From contig NZ_JABXKF010000048.1 in assembly GCF_017115165.1 (NCBI RefSeq), positions 62,001-126,000 on the forward strand: a DNA stretch of 64,000 bases. Reading direction: 5' to 3'. The DNA is from Nostoc sp. LPT (GTDB taxonomy: Bacteria > Cyanobacteriota > Cyanobacteriia > Cyanobacteriales > Nostocaceae). A program made the position numbers and the translations under genes. How positions within the stretch are numbered: the first letter of the stretch is position 1; each line of letters opens with the position of its first letter. Below, one piece after another: positions 25,142-34,371 of this stretch. Under the pieces are notes generated by a model. The model searched no databases. It saw nothing but the letters and a program-made list of their open reading frames with translations, and was not told the DNA's origin.

Positions 25142-25243
25142 ATGTCTACTTTTATTTTGGCTGCTTTTTTAGTTAGTTTACTCAGTGCTTCGGGTTATGC
25201 TGCGATCGCCTACCTGTTTCCTCAAAATCGTTCCCAAGACTGA
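25142..25243 (+). CDS. Candidate 33-residue single-span membrane protein
   Basis: The short frame starts at ATG 25142 and encodes a hydrophobic helix (FILAAFLVSLLSASGYAAIAYLF) and a polar tail ending SQD. The composition and size resemble the many tiny subunits of cyanobacterial photosynthetic and NDH complexes, but it does not match one I know. The reading frame contains a HIP1 octamer (GCGATCGC) in frame. No strong ribosome-binding site precedes it. It lies alone after the kinase gene. Confidence 0.45.
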   Translation: MSTFILAAFLVSLLSASGYAAIAYLFPQNRSQD

Positions 25244-25263
25244 CCAATTAAAATAATTCGTAA

Positions 25264-25340
25264 TGACGCTCGCGGACTCGCTACCGCTGCGCTAACGTAA
25301 TTCGTAATTCGTAGTTAAGAATTGAATTACGAATTAGTAA
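25264..25340. repeat. 34-bp small dispersed repeat, copy 2, plus TTCGTAA heptads
   Basis: The unit at 25264-25297 (starting TGACGCTCGCGGACTCGC) repeats 21773-21806. It is immediately followed by AATTCGT heptads and their inverted form up to the end of the next gene. Such composite repeats are typical of Nostoc spacers. Confidence 0.75.
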
Positions 25341-26222
25341 TTAGTTAATTTCCTTTCTCAATAATTCTGGAATTTGAGAAGGGCGTTCAGCTACTGTCAC
25401 TTCCGCTTCTTTTAAAGCAGCTAATTTACTTTGGGCTGTACCAAAATTAGGATCGCGTCCGATAACTGTTGCTAAAGTCCCAGTTTGACGCCAACTTTTT
25501 CCTGGTGGTGCTTGTCTACCTGCAATGTAGGCAATTACTGGTTTATCAATTGCCTCAGCAATGTACCGCGCTGCTGCTTCTTCACTACCACCACCAGGTT
25601 GACCGACTAAAACGATCGCTTGTGTGGTTTCATCCTCATCGAGAATTTGCAGCCATTGCAAAAATGAGGAACCGACGATCGGATCGCTACCAATACTGAC
25701 ACTAATTGACTGCCCTAAACCTGCTTTTGTTAATTCGTAGGCAATTTCGTAGGTAAGGGTACTGCTACGACTAACGATCCCCACTGTTCCAGGGGTATAA
25801 AATTCGCTGGGTTGAGTTCCTAAGAGAATTTTTCCCGGTACAATGATCCCTGGACTATTTGGCCCGATTACCAAAGTTTCACAGGCTTCGGCTTTGCGGA
25901 GTAATTGCACCATATCCAAAGGCGGCACACCAGCAGTAATAATAATGATCTGGCGAATATTAGATGCGATCGCTTCTAATGCTGCATCTAAAACGTCATA
26001 AGGATCTACACAAATAATTGTTGTGTCAATTGCCCCAAATTGTTCTGTTACCTCCTCTACTAAATCCAATACTGGCAGTCCATGCAGTTCCTGTCCGCCG
26101 CATCCAGGATTGACACCAGCTACTAAATTTGTGCCATAAGCTTTCATTTGATCGACATGAGTGCTTGATATAAATTCACAAAAGCCTTGAATTAAGACTT
26201 TACTTTCTGGCGTTAGGTTCAT
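25341..26222 (-). CDS. Succinyl-CoA synthetase alpha-like protein with substituted catalytic residues
   Basis: The 293-residue sequence aligns along its length with SucD-type succinyl-CoA ligase alpha chains: CoA-binding Rossmann domain (with GVNPGCGGQELHGLPV), GPN-SPGIIVPG and a C-terminal ligase domain. By my hand alignment three key positions of E. coli SucD differ: the phosphohistidine (His246) is Gln246 in GKSWRQTGTL, where GHAGAI is expected; the partner Glu208 is Gln208 (VGQPGG); and Cys123 is Ser123. The numbering happens to coincide with E. coli. A normal ADP/ATP-forming reaction through phosphohistidine therefore looks impossible. The likely beta partner lies upstream on the same strand, about 300 bp away. 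Perhaps it is a CoA-binding regulator or an altered ligase; the real reaction is unknown. Confidence 0.8.
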   Translation of the reverse strand: MNLTPESKVLIQGFCEFISSTHVDQMKAYGTNLVAGVNPGCGGQELHGLPVLDLVEEVTEQFGAIDTTIICVDPYDVLDAALEAIASNIRQIIIITAGVPPLDMVQLLRKAEACETLVIGPNSPGIIVPGKILLGTQPSEFYTPGTVGIVSRSSTLTYEIAYELTKAGLGQSISVSIGSDPIVGSSFLQWLQILDEDETTQAIVLVGQPGGGSEEAAARYIAEAIDKPVIAYIAGRQAPPGKSWRQTGTLATVIGRDPNFGTAQSKLAALKEAEVTVAERPSQIPELLRKEIN

Positions 26223-26519
26223 AAAAAATTACCCTAAGTTTGGCAACCCAGCGCCTTCAACCACTGGGCATAAAAACGACACATTTACAGTGTCGTATTG
26301 ATTCAATTTTTACTTAAATTCCAAAAATTAGTCTGGAAGCTGAGTGTTCCAAAACTCAGAAAACCAGCCTCTAGCTAGGAATATTCAGTTTGAATGCACT
26401 AGATAAGTTAGTCCCAGAAAGCAAAGCTGTACTTGATTTGAACATCAAATTGAAAAATTTATACCCGACGGTAAAAATTAATAATTTCTGATTTTTGAAT
26501 TGGAACAAAATGACATTCA

Positions 26520-27746
26520 CTATCTTTTATTAGCCGTTGGTTTAGCAAGGAGAACTGCTGCTGCCACTGCCTCATCTAAATTTTCTACTACGACAAGCGC
26601 ATCGGTGTGGGTTTTTAGTGTTGTCAAATATTTTCTCGCAGTGTTAAATTCAGAACCAGCAAGACGGACAACTAAGGATGGAAAATTAAGTTGTCGCCGA
26701 ACTTTACTACCATTAGAACGTACAACCTGTGATTGAAGTTCGCTGTTGTCTTGCTGCACAACTCTAGCTATAACTTCAGCCACTTCCTCAGTTTGCGGAA
26801 TGCTACCCAGAAAGTTAATTAGTATTACTTGAATACTTTTATCAGCCTCCAGCATTTTCAAACCTGTTTCTAGGCGATCGCAGAAGGTAGTTGGTGTAGT
26901 ATCTGTAAGGAAAGCATGACGTAGATTTAAACAAACACCTGGGTTGCCACCAGCATTCGCAACTAAATCTAAAGTTGCCATCACTGAACCAGTACCATTA
27001 CCTAAAATACCGATTTTTCCATGCATTTGTACACCATCCCAGTCGCCCAAAATACCATTGATTTCAGTAGTGGTATGACGACTGATAATTTTTGCTGCCA
27101 TCTCGGCGAGATCGGGATGACGCTTGATCGACCGTTCGTTGACCCTGACTTTACCATTAAGAGCCATAACTTGACTAGTAGTACTGACTGCTAAGGGATT
27201 AATTTCGACTAAATCCAGGTCTTTTTGGACAAATAACTGGTACATCTTCTCTACAACGCTGCTTACCGACTGCATCAGCGTCCCTTGCAAACCCATTTTC
27301 AAAGCCAATCGTCGGGCATAAAATGGCGAGAATTCTTGTTCTACGACAACGTAGTGCATTCTTTCCCCAGCGGATTCCCAATCGATGTCTGCTTCTTTGC
27401 AACCTAAAAGTACCGGTCGGCAGGCAGCAGTATCTAAAACCACCGCTAGATAAAATTCCTGGTTGGCGTCGTATTGGGATTCTGCCAGCACAACTTCCGG
27501 CAATTCCCCCCATATTGGTAAACTAAAAATATTTTGAGCTGCTGCGATCGCATCGATAGTCGTTTGGGCAAACCTGACTCCACCCGCTTTTGCCCGTTCC
27601 GCTCCGTGCACTTGAGATTTCAGTACAATTGGAAAGCGAATTTTTAACCGTTTCAAATCTGTAGGATGGTCAATTCGTTGGGAAGGCAATACCGGAATGC
27701 CTATCTTCGCAAACCATTCTTTAACTTGGTACTCTAATAAATCCAT
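26520..27746 (-). CDS. Succinyl-CoA synthetase beta-like protein (ATP-grasp), divergent
   Basis: The sequence follows SucC: opening MDLLEYQVKEWFAKIGIPV, an ATP-grasp region with a modified glycine loop (AERAKAGGV in place of GGRGKAGGV), VEINPLAVS, and a C-terminal CoA-ligase domain with GNGTGSVMATLDL. Where SucC has a metal-binding Asp (ALDAK), this protein has Asn (ALNGK), and the usual FLDxGGGA segment reads VCLNLRHA. The ATP site is thus altered, as is the active site of the neighbouring alpha-like protein. The ATG at 27746 follows an AAGGTG ribosome site; a GTG at 27767 would add seven residues. The two genes probably encode a heteromer. Confidence 0.78.
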   Translation of the reverse strand: MDLLEYQVKEWFAKIGIPVLPSQRIDHPTDLKRLKIRFPIVLKSQVHGAERAKAGGVRFAQTTIDAIAAAQNIFSLPIWGELPEVVLAESQYDANQEFYLAVVLDTAACRPVLLGCKEADIDWESAGERMHYVVVEQEFSPFYARRLALKMGLQGTLMQSVSSVVEKMYQLFVQKDLDLVEINPLAVSTTSQVMALNGKVRVNERSIKRHPDLAEMAAKIISRHTTTEINGILGDWDGVQMHGKIGILGNGTGSVMATLDLVANAGGNPGVCLNLRHAFLTDTTPTTFCDRLETGLKMLEADKSIQVILINFLGSIPQTEEVAEVIARVVQQDNSELQSQVVRSNGSKVRRQLNFPSLVVRLAGSEFNTARKYLTTLKTHTDALVVVENLDEAVAAAVLLAKPTANKR

Positions 27747-28524
27747 TGATACACCTTGTATTGACACTTTCCAAGCTTTTGGTTAGTCCTGCCTTAATAT
27801 TTTGCAGCACCTTTATTGCAGAATTAACCTTTTTGCAGCTATAAAAACTTATTTTTTACGGATCAATTTTATCGAATTCAGCAAATTCAGCATATTAATT
27901 TCGATAGCCAATCTGTTTGTGCCAGAGCCACAACACGTAATTAATCTCCTCAGCAAGTTTCCCAGCATAGAAGATAACTAGTATTTCTGTCAAAACCCTC
28001 TGACATAAGTAAGTTGGCGTAAATAATTATTGTTGCCATAACCCAGGGGGCAGAGAGCAGGGAGCAGCGCAAAAAAGGATTTGAGCTTTGTTTACTTTTA
28101 TTCACACAGTTTGCTTTTATTGTGCCGATTTACTTAGCATTCTTTTCTTAACCTCCAGATAATTTGGTAACAACTGCTCTGCAACTGGAATTTTGCACAG
28201 CAGTAGCTCCTGTGAATTTAATTGTCGCGGAATAATGCAGTGAAAATACTCAAATTCTCTATTATTCCCATTTTTTATTTGTAATTTATATCTGAAGACA
28301 GATTATTTAATTTTGCATCTAGGGCTGTAAAAATGTAGCGCCGCGAACAATAACTACTTTTTTAATTTTTGGTGAAAAGTCAGAATTTATGTTAGAAAGT
28401 TGGTCGTTCAGATTCTCAGGCTGTGGTTGGTTAAACTGTGCATTTGCATTCAAAAAACCTAAAAAGTTCATTTCATCCCCTTAAAGATAATCAAAACAAT
28501 ATAGAAGTTCAGCGGCAAAGCTTT
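27747..28524. other. Non-coding region between divergent genes
   Basis: About 780 bp lie between the beta-like gene and the next plus-strand gene. There is a short purine-rich repeat (GGGGGCAGAGAGCAGGGAGCAG, about 28047-28068). No gene is recognised; weak open frames are not protein-like. Promoters for both flanking genes should lie here. Confidence 0.4.
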
Positions 28525-30288
28525 ATGAGAGTAGCAGTCCAGCAGGAAGATTTACAGCTTTTAGCCAAAACTTTGCAAGAACAATTACTTGTAGAAGTCT
28601 CAACCGCTGAAGTCTTCGAGGTTAAGTGCGTCGTCAATAAAGGCGAGCTAATGATTTTAACGCAACACGCCTCAGATGTAATAGTTGACGCTCAACTAAT
28701 TTTTGCAGTCATTGAGGAAGTACTTCAGTCTCTAGCACCCCACAAAGAGCAGCGGGTGCAATGTTTCCTCAGAGTTTTTGGCGAACAACTCCCTTATACT
28801 AAATGTTTCTTGGTGTTAAAGCCGACGGAGAGATGGGGAGCAGGGGGAGATGAGGAAGCAATATCCTACTCATCTTCCTCATCCTCCTCATCTCCCTCAT
28901 CCCCCTCATCATCTCTGACATATTCTCCATCAATCAATGAGAGTGAAGAAGAACTGTTTGACCCGTTTGCAGATGTGCCGAATTTGTCGGCTTCAAAACC
29001 AGGATTCCAGGTCAAACCTATCCTACTGGGTGCAGCATTGGTGGGAATTATAGTTTTAGGCGGTGGTGCTTACTTATTGACTCGTCCTTGTGTGATGTCT
29101 GAGTGTCAAGAAATACAAAACGCCGAGCAATTAAAAACAAAATCCCCGCAGCTGATGCGCCGCGCCAAGTCTGAAAAAGAATTAGTAGCTGTACAACAGC
29201 AACTTACAGCAGCCAGTACAGACCTGAATGTAATTCCTAGTTGGTCGCCTCGTTACCAGGTGTCAAAAGAACTACAAGCAAGTTTGTCTGGGCGATCGCA
29301 GAGAATCAATCAAGTGGTCAAAGCTTTGCAAACAGCATCTTTGGCGACACAAAAAGTTCAAACTCCTGCATCTAGCTTAGAGGAATTACAAACTAGGCAA
29401 CACTTATGGCGACAGGCTATAGCGCCACTAGAAAGTATAAGTTCCAGTAGTGAACTCTATGGGTTGGTACAGGGTAAATTACTGAATTATCGTGTCCGTT
29501 TGCACGCTGTAAATCAACAGATATTTATTGAGGAAAAATGGCTGAAAAAACTAACCGCAGCAAAAGTTATAGCTGTTACAGCCGAGAAGCAGGAAGCTAT
29601 TGCTAAATCCTTGAATGACTGGCAAAAGGCGCAGTCTACTTGGCTAGTAGTAATTAATGCCTTGAATACTATTCCCCGAAATAGCGTTGGATACCAAGAA
29701 GCCCAAAAGCTGTTGGTAGATTATAAACCTAAGTTAGTATTAGTACGCGATCGCGCTACTAAAGAACAATTAGCTGTTAAAACCTACCAACAGGCCCTTA
29801 GCACCGCCAAGCAAGCCAAAGTTTATCAACAACAAAACCAATGGCAAGCAGCGGCGATATATTGGGATCAGGCTTTGCAAACTGCTAAAAAAGTTCCCCA
29901 AAATAGCTTGTACTACACTCAAGCTCAGTCTCTCATCGAACCTTATTCAGCTGCGCTCAAACAAGCACAAGAAAAACTACAAGCTGTTAGTAGTTTGCAA
30001 CAAACCCGTACTGACTTAAATAAGACCTGTGTTAATGGATTTCAGATTTGCACCTTTAGCATGGACAATGCAGGAATTATTGTCCGGCTAACCCCTGAGT
30101 ATGACCAAATAAGGCAAAATAACTTGGCTAATCCTTATTCTAAGAATTCGGATACTGTTGTTGACGTTACCAATCACTTGCAAATCTTGCGGGAAGCCCT
30201 AGCCGTAATTGGTGATAATGCCAATCTGTCCCTTTTTCTTTATGATTCCCAAGGTCAGGTAATTTATACGCGGACTTTAGGCGGGTAA
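28525..30288 (+). CDS. Membrane-anchored coiled-coil protein of unknown function
   Basis: The product (about 587 residues) has a cytoplasmic N-terminal domain (about 1-110, opening MRVAVQQEDLQLLAKTL), a low-complexity Ser/Pro linker (about 120-140), one transmembrane helix (about 165-185, ILLGAALVGIIVLGGGAYLL), and a long helical outer part with repeated AL-x-TAK and YWDQALQTAKKVP-like units, ending in a small C-terminal domain (about 490-587). A GTG at 28438 would add 29 residues; ATG 28525 fits the domain better. No catalytic motif is seen. The Ser-rich linker is encoded by sequence that looks like the purine/pyrimidine repeats usually found between genes. Confidence 0.75.
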   Translation: MRVAVQQEDLQLLAKTLQEQLLVEVSTAEVFEVKCVVNKGELMILTQHASDVIVDAQLIFAVIEEVLQSLAPHKEQRVQCFLRVFGEQLPYTKCFLVLKPTERWGAGGDEEAISYSSSSSSSSPSSPSSSLTYSPSINESEEELFDPFADVPNLSASKPGFQVKPILLGAALVGIIVLGGGAYLLTRPCVMSECQEIQNAEQLKTKSPQLMRRAKSEKELVAVQQQLTAASTDLNVIPSWSPRYQVSKELQASLSGRSQRINQVVKALQTASLATQKVQTPASSLEELQTRQHLWRQAIAPLESISSSSELYGLVQGKLLNYRVRLHAVNQQIFIEEKWLKKLTAAKVIAVTAEKQEAIAKSLNDWQKAQSTWLVVINALNTIPRNSVGYQEAQKLLVDYKPKLVLVRDRATKEQLAVKTYQQALSTAKQAKVYQQQNQWQAAAIYWDQALQTAKKVPQNSLYYTQAQSLIEPYSAALKQAQEKLQAVSSLQQTRTDLNKTCVNGFQICTFSMDNAGIIVRLTPEYDQIRQNNLANPYSKNSDTVVDVTNHLQILREALAVIGDNANLSLFLYDSQGQVIYTRTLGG

Positions 30289-30380
30289 GTAGAATACCCA
30301 TTGAAGTATAAAGGATGAATTGTACATTAACTAATTATTTGTCAATTTAACAAAATATTGCCACAGCATTTCAAATACCT

Positions 30381-30416
30381 AAAACCCTGACATAGTAAGG
30401 ATTATGTCAGGGTTTT
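30381..30416 (+). terminator. Strong intrinsic terminator
   Basis: AAAACCCTGACATA (30381-30394) and its exact complement (30403-30416) form a 14-bp stem with an 8-base loop and a T-run at the end. It lies about 90 bp after the coiled-coil protein gene and is the clearest rho-independent terminator in the window. Confidence 0.85.
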
Positions 30417-30553
30417 TACTATTTCAGGAAAATAGCGATCGCACCAGTGGGTGAAGATAACAGATTTTAGAAAATGACTTCACAATAAACCCAAGCAGTT
30501 GCCCAACAATTGGATGATATTCCCGTTGATAGTGAAAAATTACAGATTTTAAA

Positions 30554-30624
30554 GCGGGCGATGGGACTCGAACCCACGACGTTCACCATGGGAAGATGAC
30601 ATTCTACCACTGAATTACACCCGC
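30554..30624 (-). tRNA. trnG: tRNA-Gly (anticodon CCC)
   Basis: The minus strand folds into a full cloverleaf of 71 bases: acceptor stem GCGGGTG/CGCCCGC, D arm with AGTGGTA, anticodon stem TCATC/GGTGA with loop TTCCCAT (anticodon CCC, reading GGG codons), and T arm containing GGTTCGAGTCC. The CCA end is not encoded. The following stretch toward 30478 has no further tRNA. Confidence 0.96.
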
Positions 30625-30791
30625 AAATTGCTACCATAAACCTCTGGCTAAAATTAAGCATACCACTATTTCCAGCCGTTTTCAATTGGCTAGAATATAC
30701 ACCATTTTGACAACTGCTGATGCATGAGTCCTGTGCTGTTCAGATTAGGAAATTTTTTTAGCTAGCTGATGACGGCACTTACTACATTTAA

Positions 30792-31397
30792 CTAAAGAAC
30801 AATGTCCTCGCCTCGCTCGGTGAAGCGAACCTCTTTAATATTCCATTGAGCATTACTCGTTAAGGTTTTGCGGAGACTGCCAAACAGAGCAAACTGTTCA
30901 CAACTAGAAAGAGAAGTTATTTGCCGCTTTGACTCAGGAGATATGCGTAAATCAACTGTAGCAATGCCATTTTTGATGTTGACACAATACCCAGACAAGC
31001 TAAAGTCGCTTGTATCTCGTTTTTCTAAGATTTTACTCACGACATTTGTCACTGGTTCATCTGCTGGTACTGAAACCTTTTCTGGAATTAGTTTTTGACA
31101 TTGGGTATCACTTGTGTATAGCGTTACGCTAGTAGTTTTGCTAATAGCGACTTTAGAAGTTGATGGAGAAGGCGTATTTTCCTTAGGAGATTCTTGATTA
31201 GGAGATTTTTCTCTTAACTGAGCTATGCTAGGAATTTGGCTGGGAGTTTGAGAAGATACGCTATTCGTTGGTGCTGTGGTAGGGTATGACGTTGCGCTGT
31301 CAATATTACTCGCGGTGGGATTAGAACTACAACTACTGATGCTCGCAACCATTGTCACAAAAATAAGGGGTAAAAAATATCTCTTGATTGGGTTCAT
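30792..31397 (-). CDS. GerMN-domain lipoprotein
   Basis: The 201-residue protein has a lipoprotein signal (basic N-terminus, hydrophobic core, lipobox I-S-S-C with Cys23), then a Ser/Thr/Pro-rich linker (about 25-85), then a GerMN domain (about 90-200; SVTLYTSD..., DEPVTNVVSKILE, GYCVNIKNGIATVDL). GerMN domains occur in spore-germination and cell-wall-associated proteins and are common in cyanobacteria, where the function is unknown. It would sit on the outer face of the plasma membrane or in the periplasm. It is the final gene before the tRNA on the same strand. Confidence 0.85.
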   Translation of the reverse strand: MNPIKRYFLPLIFVTMVASISSCSSNPTASNIDSATSYPTTAPTNSVSSQTPSQIPSIAQLREKSPNQESPKENTPSPSTSKVAISKTTSVTLYTSDTQCQKLIPEKVSVPADEPVTNVVSKILEKRDTSDFSLSGYCVNIKNGIATVDLRISPESKRQITSLSSCEQFALFGSLRKTLTSNAQWNIKEVRFTERGEDIVL

Positions 31398-31796
31398 AAA
31401 TTTTGCTTATAAATGATGTTGCTGTTATCAATTTCAGTATCGCTGGTATCAATTCCGCATAAATTCGTGAATATTGAGCCAGTTTATAAAGTGTCAAACC
31501 AAACTTTGTTAAAGTCAAATTTTATACTAAATACTATAATTACAACGTCTACTATTTAAGGAGCGATGTCTGACGACAAGCCGATGCAGCATCTACGTCA
31601 ATCCCAAAAAGCTTGACTAAAACAAGTAGCAATGCAGTAAACCAGAGAATTGCAGCAACCAGTAGCACTGCATCTGCACTTGCTGTTCGTGTTAAATAAA
31701 TTTAGCGAGAGTAAAATAAACTCCTTGCACAGTAGGGCTAAATCATACTGTTTTAGAAAAACTTGTGCTTGTAGGTCACAGATTAAAAGCAAATTA
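31398..31796. other. Non-coding region (no gene seen)
   Basis: There are 400 bp between the GerMN lipoprotein and DUF3082 genes. Apart from a short direct repeat (ATCAATTTC / ATCAATTCC near 31419 and 31450), nothing can be assigned; open frames here are short and not protein-like. Confidence 0.4.
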
Positions 31797-32126
31797 CTAG
31801 TTTTCACTACTTTTTTGCTTCGTCAGTTGCTGCACTAATAATTGCACTCCCAAAGCCAACAAACCAATTGCTACTATAGCAAAAATCCCGCTACCTAAAG
31901 CAACTACACCAACAACCAGAGTGCGGACAGCAGAAGAAATCTTCACCACCAATGGATTGATTGAATGGATCGGTTTACTAGCAAAATTTGTCGCGATCGC
32001 AATCATCAGTGAATACGCTGCAAATCCCATCCCTCCAGAAATCACCGCCCCAGTAAAACAGCGTAATGGACTAGCTGTCACCTGTTCTTTAGCATCTGTT
32101 TGCGGCGTTAGATTTTGGTCATTCAT
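31797..32126 (-). CDS. DUF3082 membrane protein
   Basis: This 109-residue protein has two hydrophobic spans (about 23-48 and 68-96) and a polar N-terminus, matching the DUF3082 family of cyanobacteria and chloroplasts. The last residues are charged (QQLTKQKSSEN). It follows rsmA and ispE on the same strand, an arrangement I recall from other cyanobacteria. The function is unknown. Confidence 0.8.
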   Translation of the reverse strand: MNDQNLTPQTDAKEQVTASPLRCFTGAVISGGMGFAAYSLMIAIATNFASKPIHSINPLVVKISSAVRTLVVGVVALGSGIFAIVAIGLLALGVQLLVQQLTKQKSSEN

Positions 32127-32297
32127 AATATTTAGATTTTAGATGTTAGATTTTGGATTGGAGCATTAGGAATAATTATTGTCTTCAACTAATCATCATT
32201 CAAATTGCATCTCTGCCTCTTTACTAGCGATTTGAACTATGCAACTAAAAAAATTATCAGCTTATTTCTTATACTCGATTTAACAATAAAGATTTAT

Positions 32298-33251
32298 TTA
32301 AATTGAAGATGCCACTTGAATACCATGTGTAATTGTCCGAGTCACAAACAATTCTAAGTCTTCATCAAGAATTGCTTCTTTAACTTGTAACTTCACTTGT
32401 TCTGCCTGCTGTTGAGACTCAAAAAGAGCAAATACTGTTGGGCCAGAACCAGACATCATTGTTCCTAAAACACCTTCTTGATTTGCAAACACTTCTCGCA
32501 GTTGCAAGACTTGGGGATAGTCTGGCAATACAACTCGTTCTAAATCATTGCGCAGTTTTCGGGCAATTTCTCCCGCATCTTTATCTAGGACAGCTTTTAC
32601 TATTGTCCCTGAATGAACTGCATTAGCACGCGCTGTTAAGTTGTCGCTATCTCTAATATAAGAATGACCAAACTGCTGTCGATAGGTTTTGTACGCCCAA
32701 GCGGTGGAAACTTCCAAACTGCGGTATTTTGCTAACACTATATAGATATTATCCAAACTTGGCAACGGAGAAAGTTGCTCGCCTCTACCTGTTGCGATCG
32801 CAGTTCCACCCGCCACACAAAATGGTACATCTGAACCAAGTGTACCTCCCAATTCCTCTAATTCTGACTGAGTTAATCCCAACTTCCACAGTAAATCTAT
32901 CCCCACCAAAACAGCTGCTGCATTCGTCGAACCCCCAGCCAACCCAGCAGCTACAGGAATCTGCTTGTTGATGGTAACTTCCACGCCTCCATATTTAGCA
33001 AAGGCTTTGGGAAATTGCCTCATCATTAATTCTGCCGCGCGGTATGCCAGATTACTTTTATCTGTCGGTACTTGTGGGTGGTTGCAGTGAACCCTAATGG
33101 TATCAGTACTAATGGAACGCACATCAATTTGGTCTGCAAGTCCGATACTTTGAAGTATCATGGCTAACTCGTGATAGCCATCAAGGCCATCACCAATGAT
33201 TTCCAGATACAAGTTGATTTTGGCAGGGGCAATTAGGCTGTAAGAACGCAT
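32298..33251 (-). CDS. ispE: 4-diphosphocytidyl-2-C-methyl-D-erythritol kinase
   Basis: IspE phosphorylates CDP-methylerythritol in the MEP pathway, which supplies isoprenoids for chlorophyll, carotenoids and quinones. The 317-residue sequence shows the GHMP-kinase features: PAKINLYL near the N-terminus with the catalytic Lys, the glycine-rich ATP loop PVAAGLAGGSTNAAA (about 97-111), GSDVPFC, and the C-terminal MMSGSGPTVFALF motif. The length is normal. It is downstream of rsmA by about 75 bp of heptad-like sequence. Confidence 0.96.
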   Translation of the reverse strand: MRSYSLIAPAKINLYLEIIGDGLDGYHELAMILQSIGLADQIDVRSISTDTIRVHCNHPQVPTDKSNLAYRAAELMMRQFPKAFAKYGGVEVTINKQIPVAAGLAGGSTNAAAVLVGIDLLWKLGLTQSELEELGGTLGSDVPFCVAGGTAIATGRGEQLSPLPSLDNIYIVLAKYRSLEVSTAWAYKTYRQQFGHSYIRDSDNLTARANAVHSGTIVKAVLDKDAGEIARKLRNDLERVVLPDYPQVLQLREVFANQEGVLGTMMSGSGPTVFALFESQQQAEQVKLQVKEAILDEDLELFVTRTITHGIQVASSI

Positions 33252-33326
33252 TTTCTATGAATTGGGAATTGGGAATGAGGAATTGGGAATGAGGAATGGG
33301 GAATGGAGAAAAATCTGCCTTGTCCC

Positions 33327-34169
33327 CTAATTCCTACTCCCCACTCCCAATTCATTTGCTAAAATTACCCATTGCTGAACGCTGAGGTCTTCGGCTCTAG
33401 CTTGGGGATTTATTTTTAATTGTTCCAGTAAGTGGCTCAAGCGATCGCGTTCTATAACTGATTGCAAATTATTTCGTAACATTTTGCGTTTGGCACCAAA
33501 CCCCAACTTTAAGAAATTTTCTAACTGTCGGGGATTAAGTGCTGGTATCTCTATTTTTCGGTGGCGCAATCGCACTACTGCGGAATCGACTTTTGGCGGT
33601 GGATGGAATGCGGCCGCTGGGACTGTGCAGATTAACTCACACTCAGCCAAATACTGTACCCGCACACTCAACGCCCCAAAGGCTTTCGATCCTGGTTTAG
33701 CATATAACCTTTCTGCCACTTCTTTTTGTACCAGCAACACTATTGAGTCAAATGGTTCGGGGTTAGGGTTAGCGATCGTACCCAGTAGTTTCTCAATGAT
33801 TGGCCCTGTAATGTTGTAGGGAATATTGGCTACTACCTTATTTGGCTGTTGGAAATTGGGAAAGGCTGCCAGATAAGATGGTAAATCTAGAGTGAGAAAA
33901 TCGCCTTGCAGCAGTAAAAAATTTTCAGTCTTACCAAGCTGCTTTGACAACAGTTGGCATAAGTCGCGGTCTATTTCAACTGCAACCAGAGATTGCACTA
34001 AGGGTAATAAACGACGAGTCAGAATGCCAGTTCCAGGCCCAATTTCCAGGACGCGATCGCCTTTGAGGGAGCGATCGCTTTCTGTACACTCTGCTGCTTT
34101 AATAATTGCGTCGAGTGCCTTTTCACTTTTGAGCCAATGTTGAGCAAAGACCTTACGCGGTCGGATCAT
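33327..34169 (-). CDS. rsmA: 16S rRNA dimethyladenosine transferase RsmA/KsgA
   Basis: This enzyme dimethylates A1518 and A1519 of 16S rRNA late in 30S assembly. The 280 residues contain the SAM site VLEIGPGTGILT (around residue 41-52), the acidic VAVEID loop, and the catalytic NIPYNIT motif (about 116-122), and open with RKVFAQHWL, as the family does. The ispE neighbour is commonly linked in cyanobacteria. The spacer downstream (33252-33326) is made of GAATTGGGAAT heptad-like repeats. Confidence 0.96.
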   Translation of the reverse strand: MIRPRKVFAQHWLKSEKALDAIIKAAECTESDRSLKGDRVLEIGPGTGILTRRLLPLVQSLVAVEIDRDLCQLLSKQLGKTENFLLLQGDFLTLDLPSYLAAFPNFQQPNKVVANIPYNITGPIIEKLLGTIANPNPEPFDSIVLLVQKEVAERLYAKPGSKAFGALSVRVQYLAECELICTVPAAAFHPPPKVDSAVVRLRHRKIEIPALNPRQLENFLKLGFGAKRKMLRNNLQSVIERDRLSHLLEQLKINPQARAEDLSVQQWVILANELGVGSRN

Positions 34170-34371
34170 CTGTATTTCTTGCCTAGTCTAGTTTTTAGCT
34201 TTTTCTCAAAAACTCATTATAAAGTCCCTCTACAGCGCTAGACTCACTGTAGAGCCTATCTTGTCTTCCAAACGCTCCACGAACGTAGTGATGGCGATCG
34301 CTAACTTCAGTTTTGAAGCCAAGCATGGTAGGTGAGTCCCATACTTAGGTTAAAGGTTTATCGCCTGCCTA

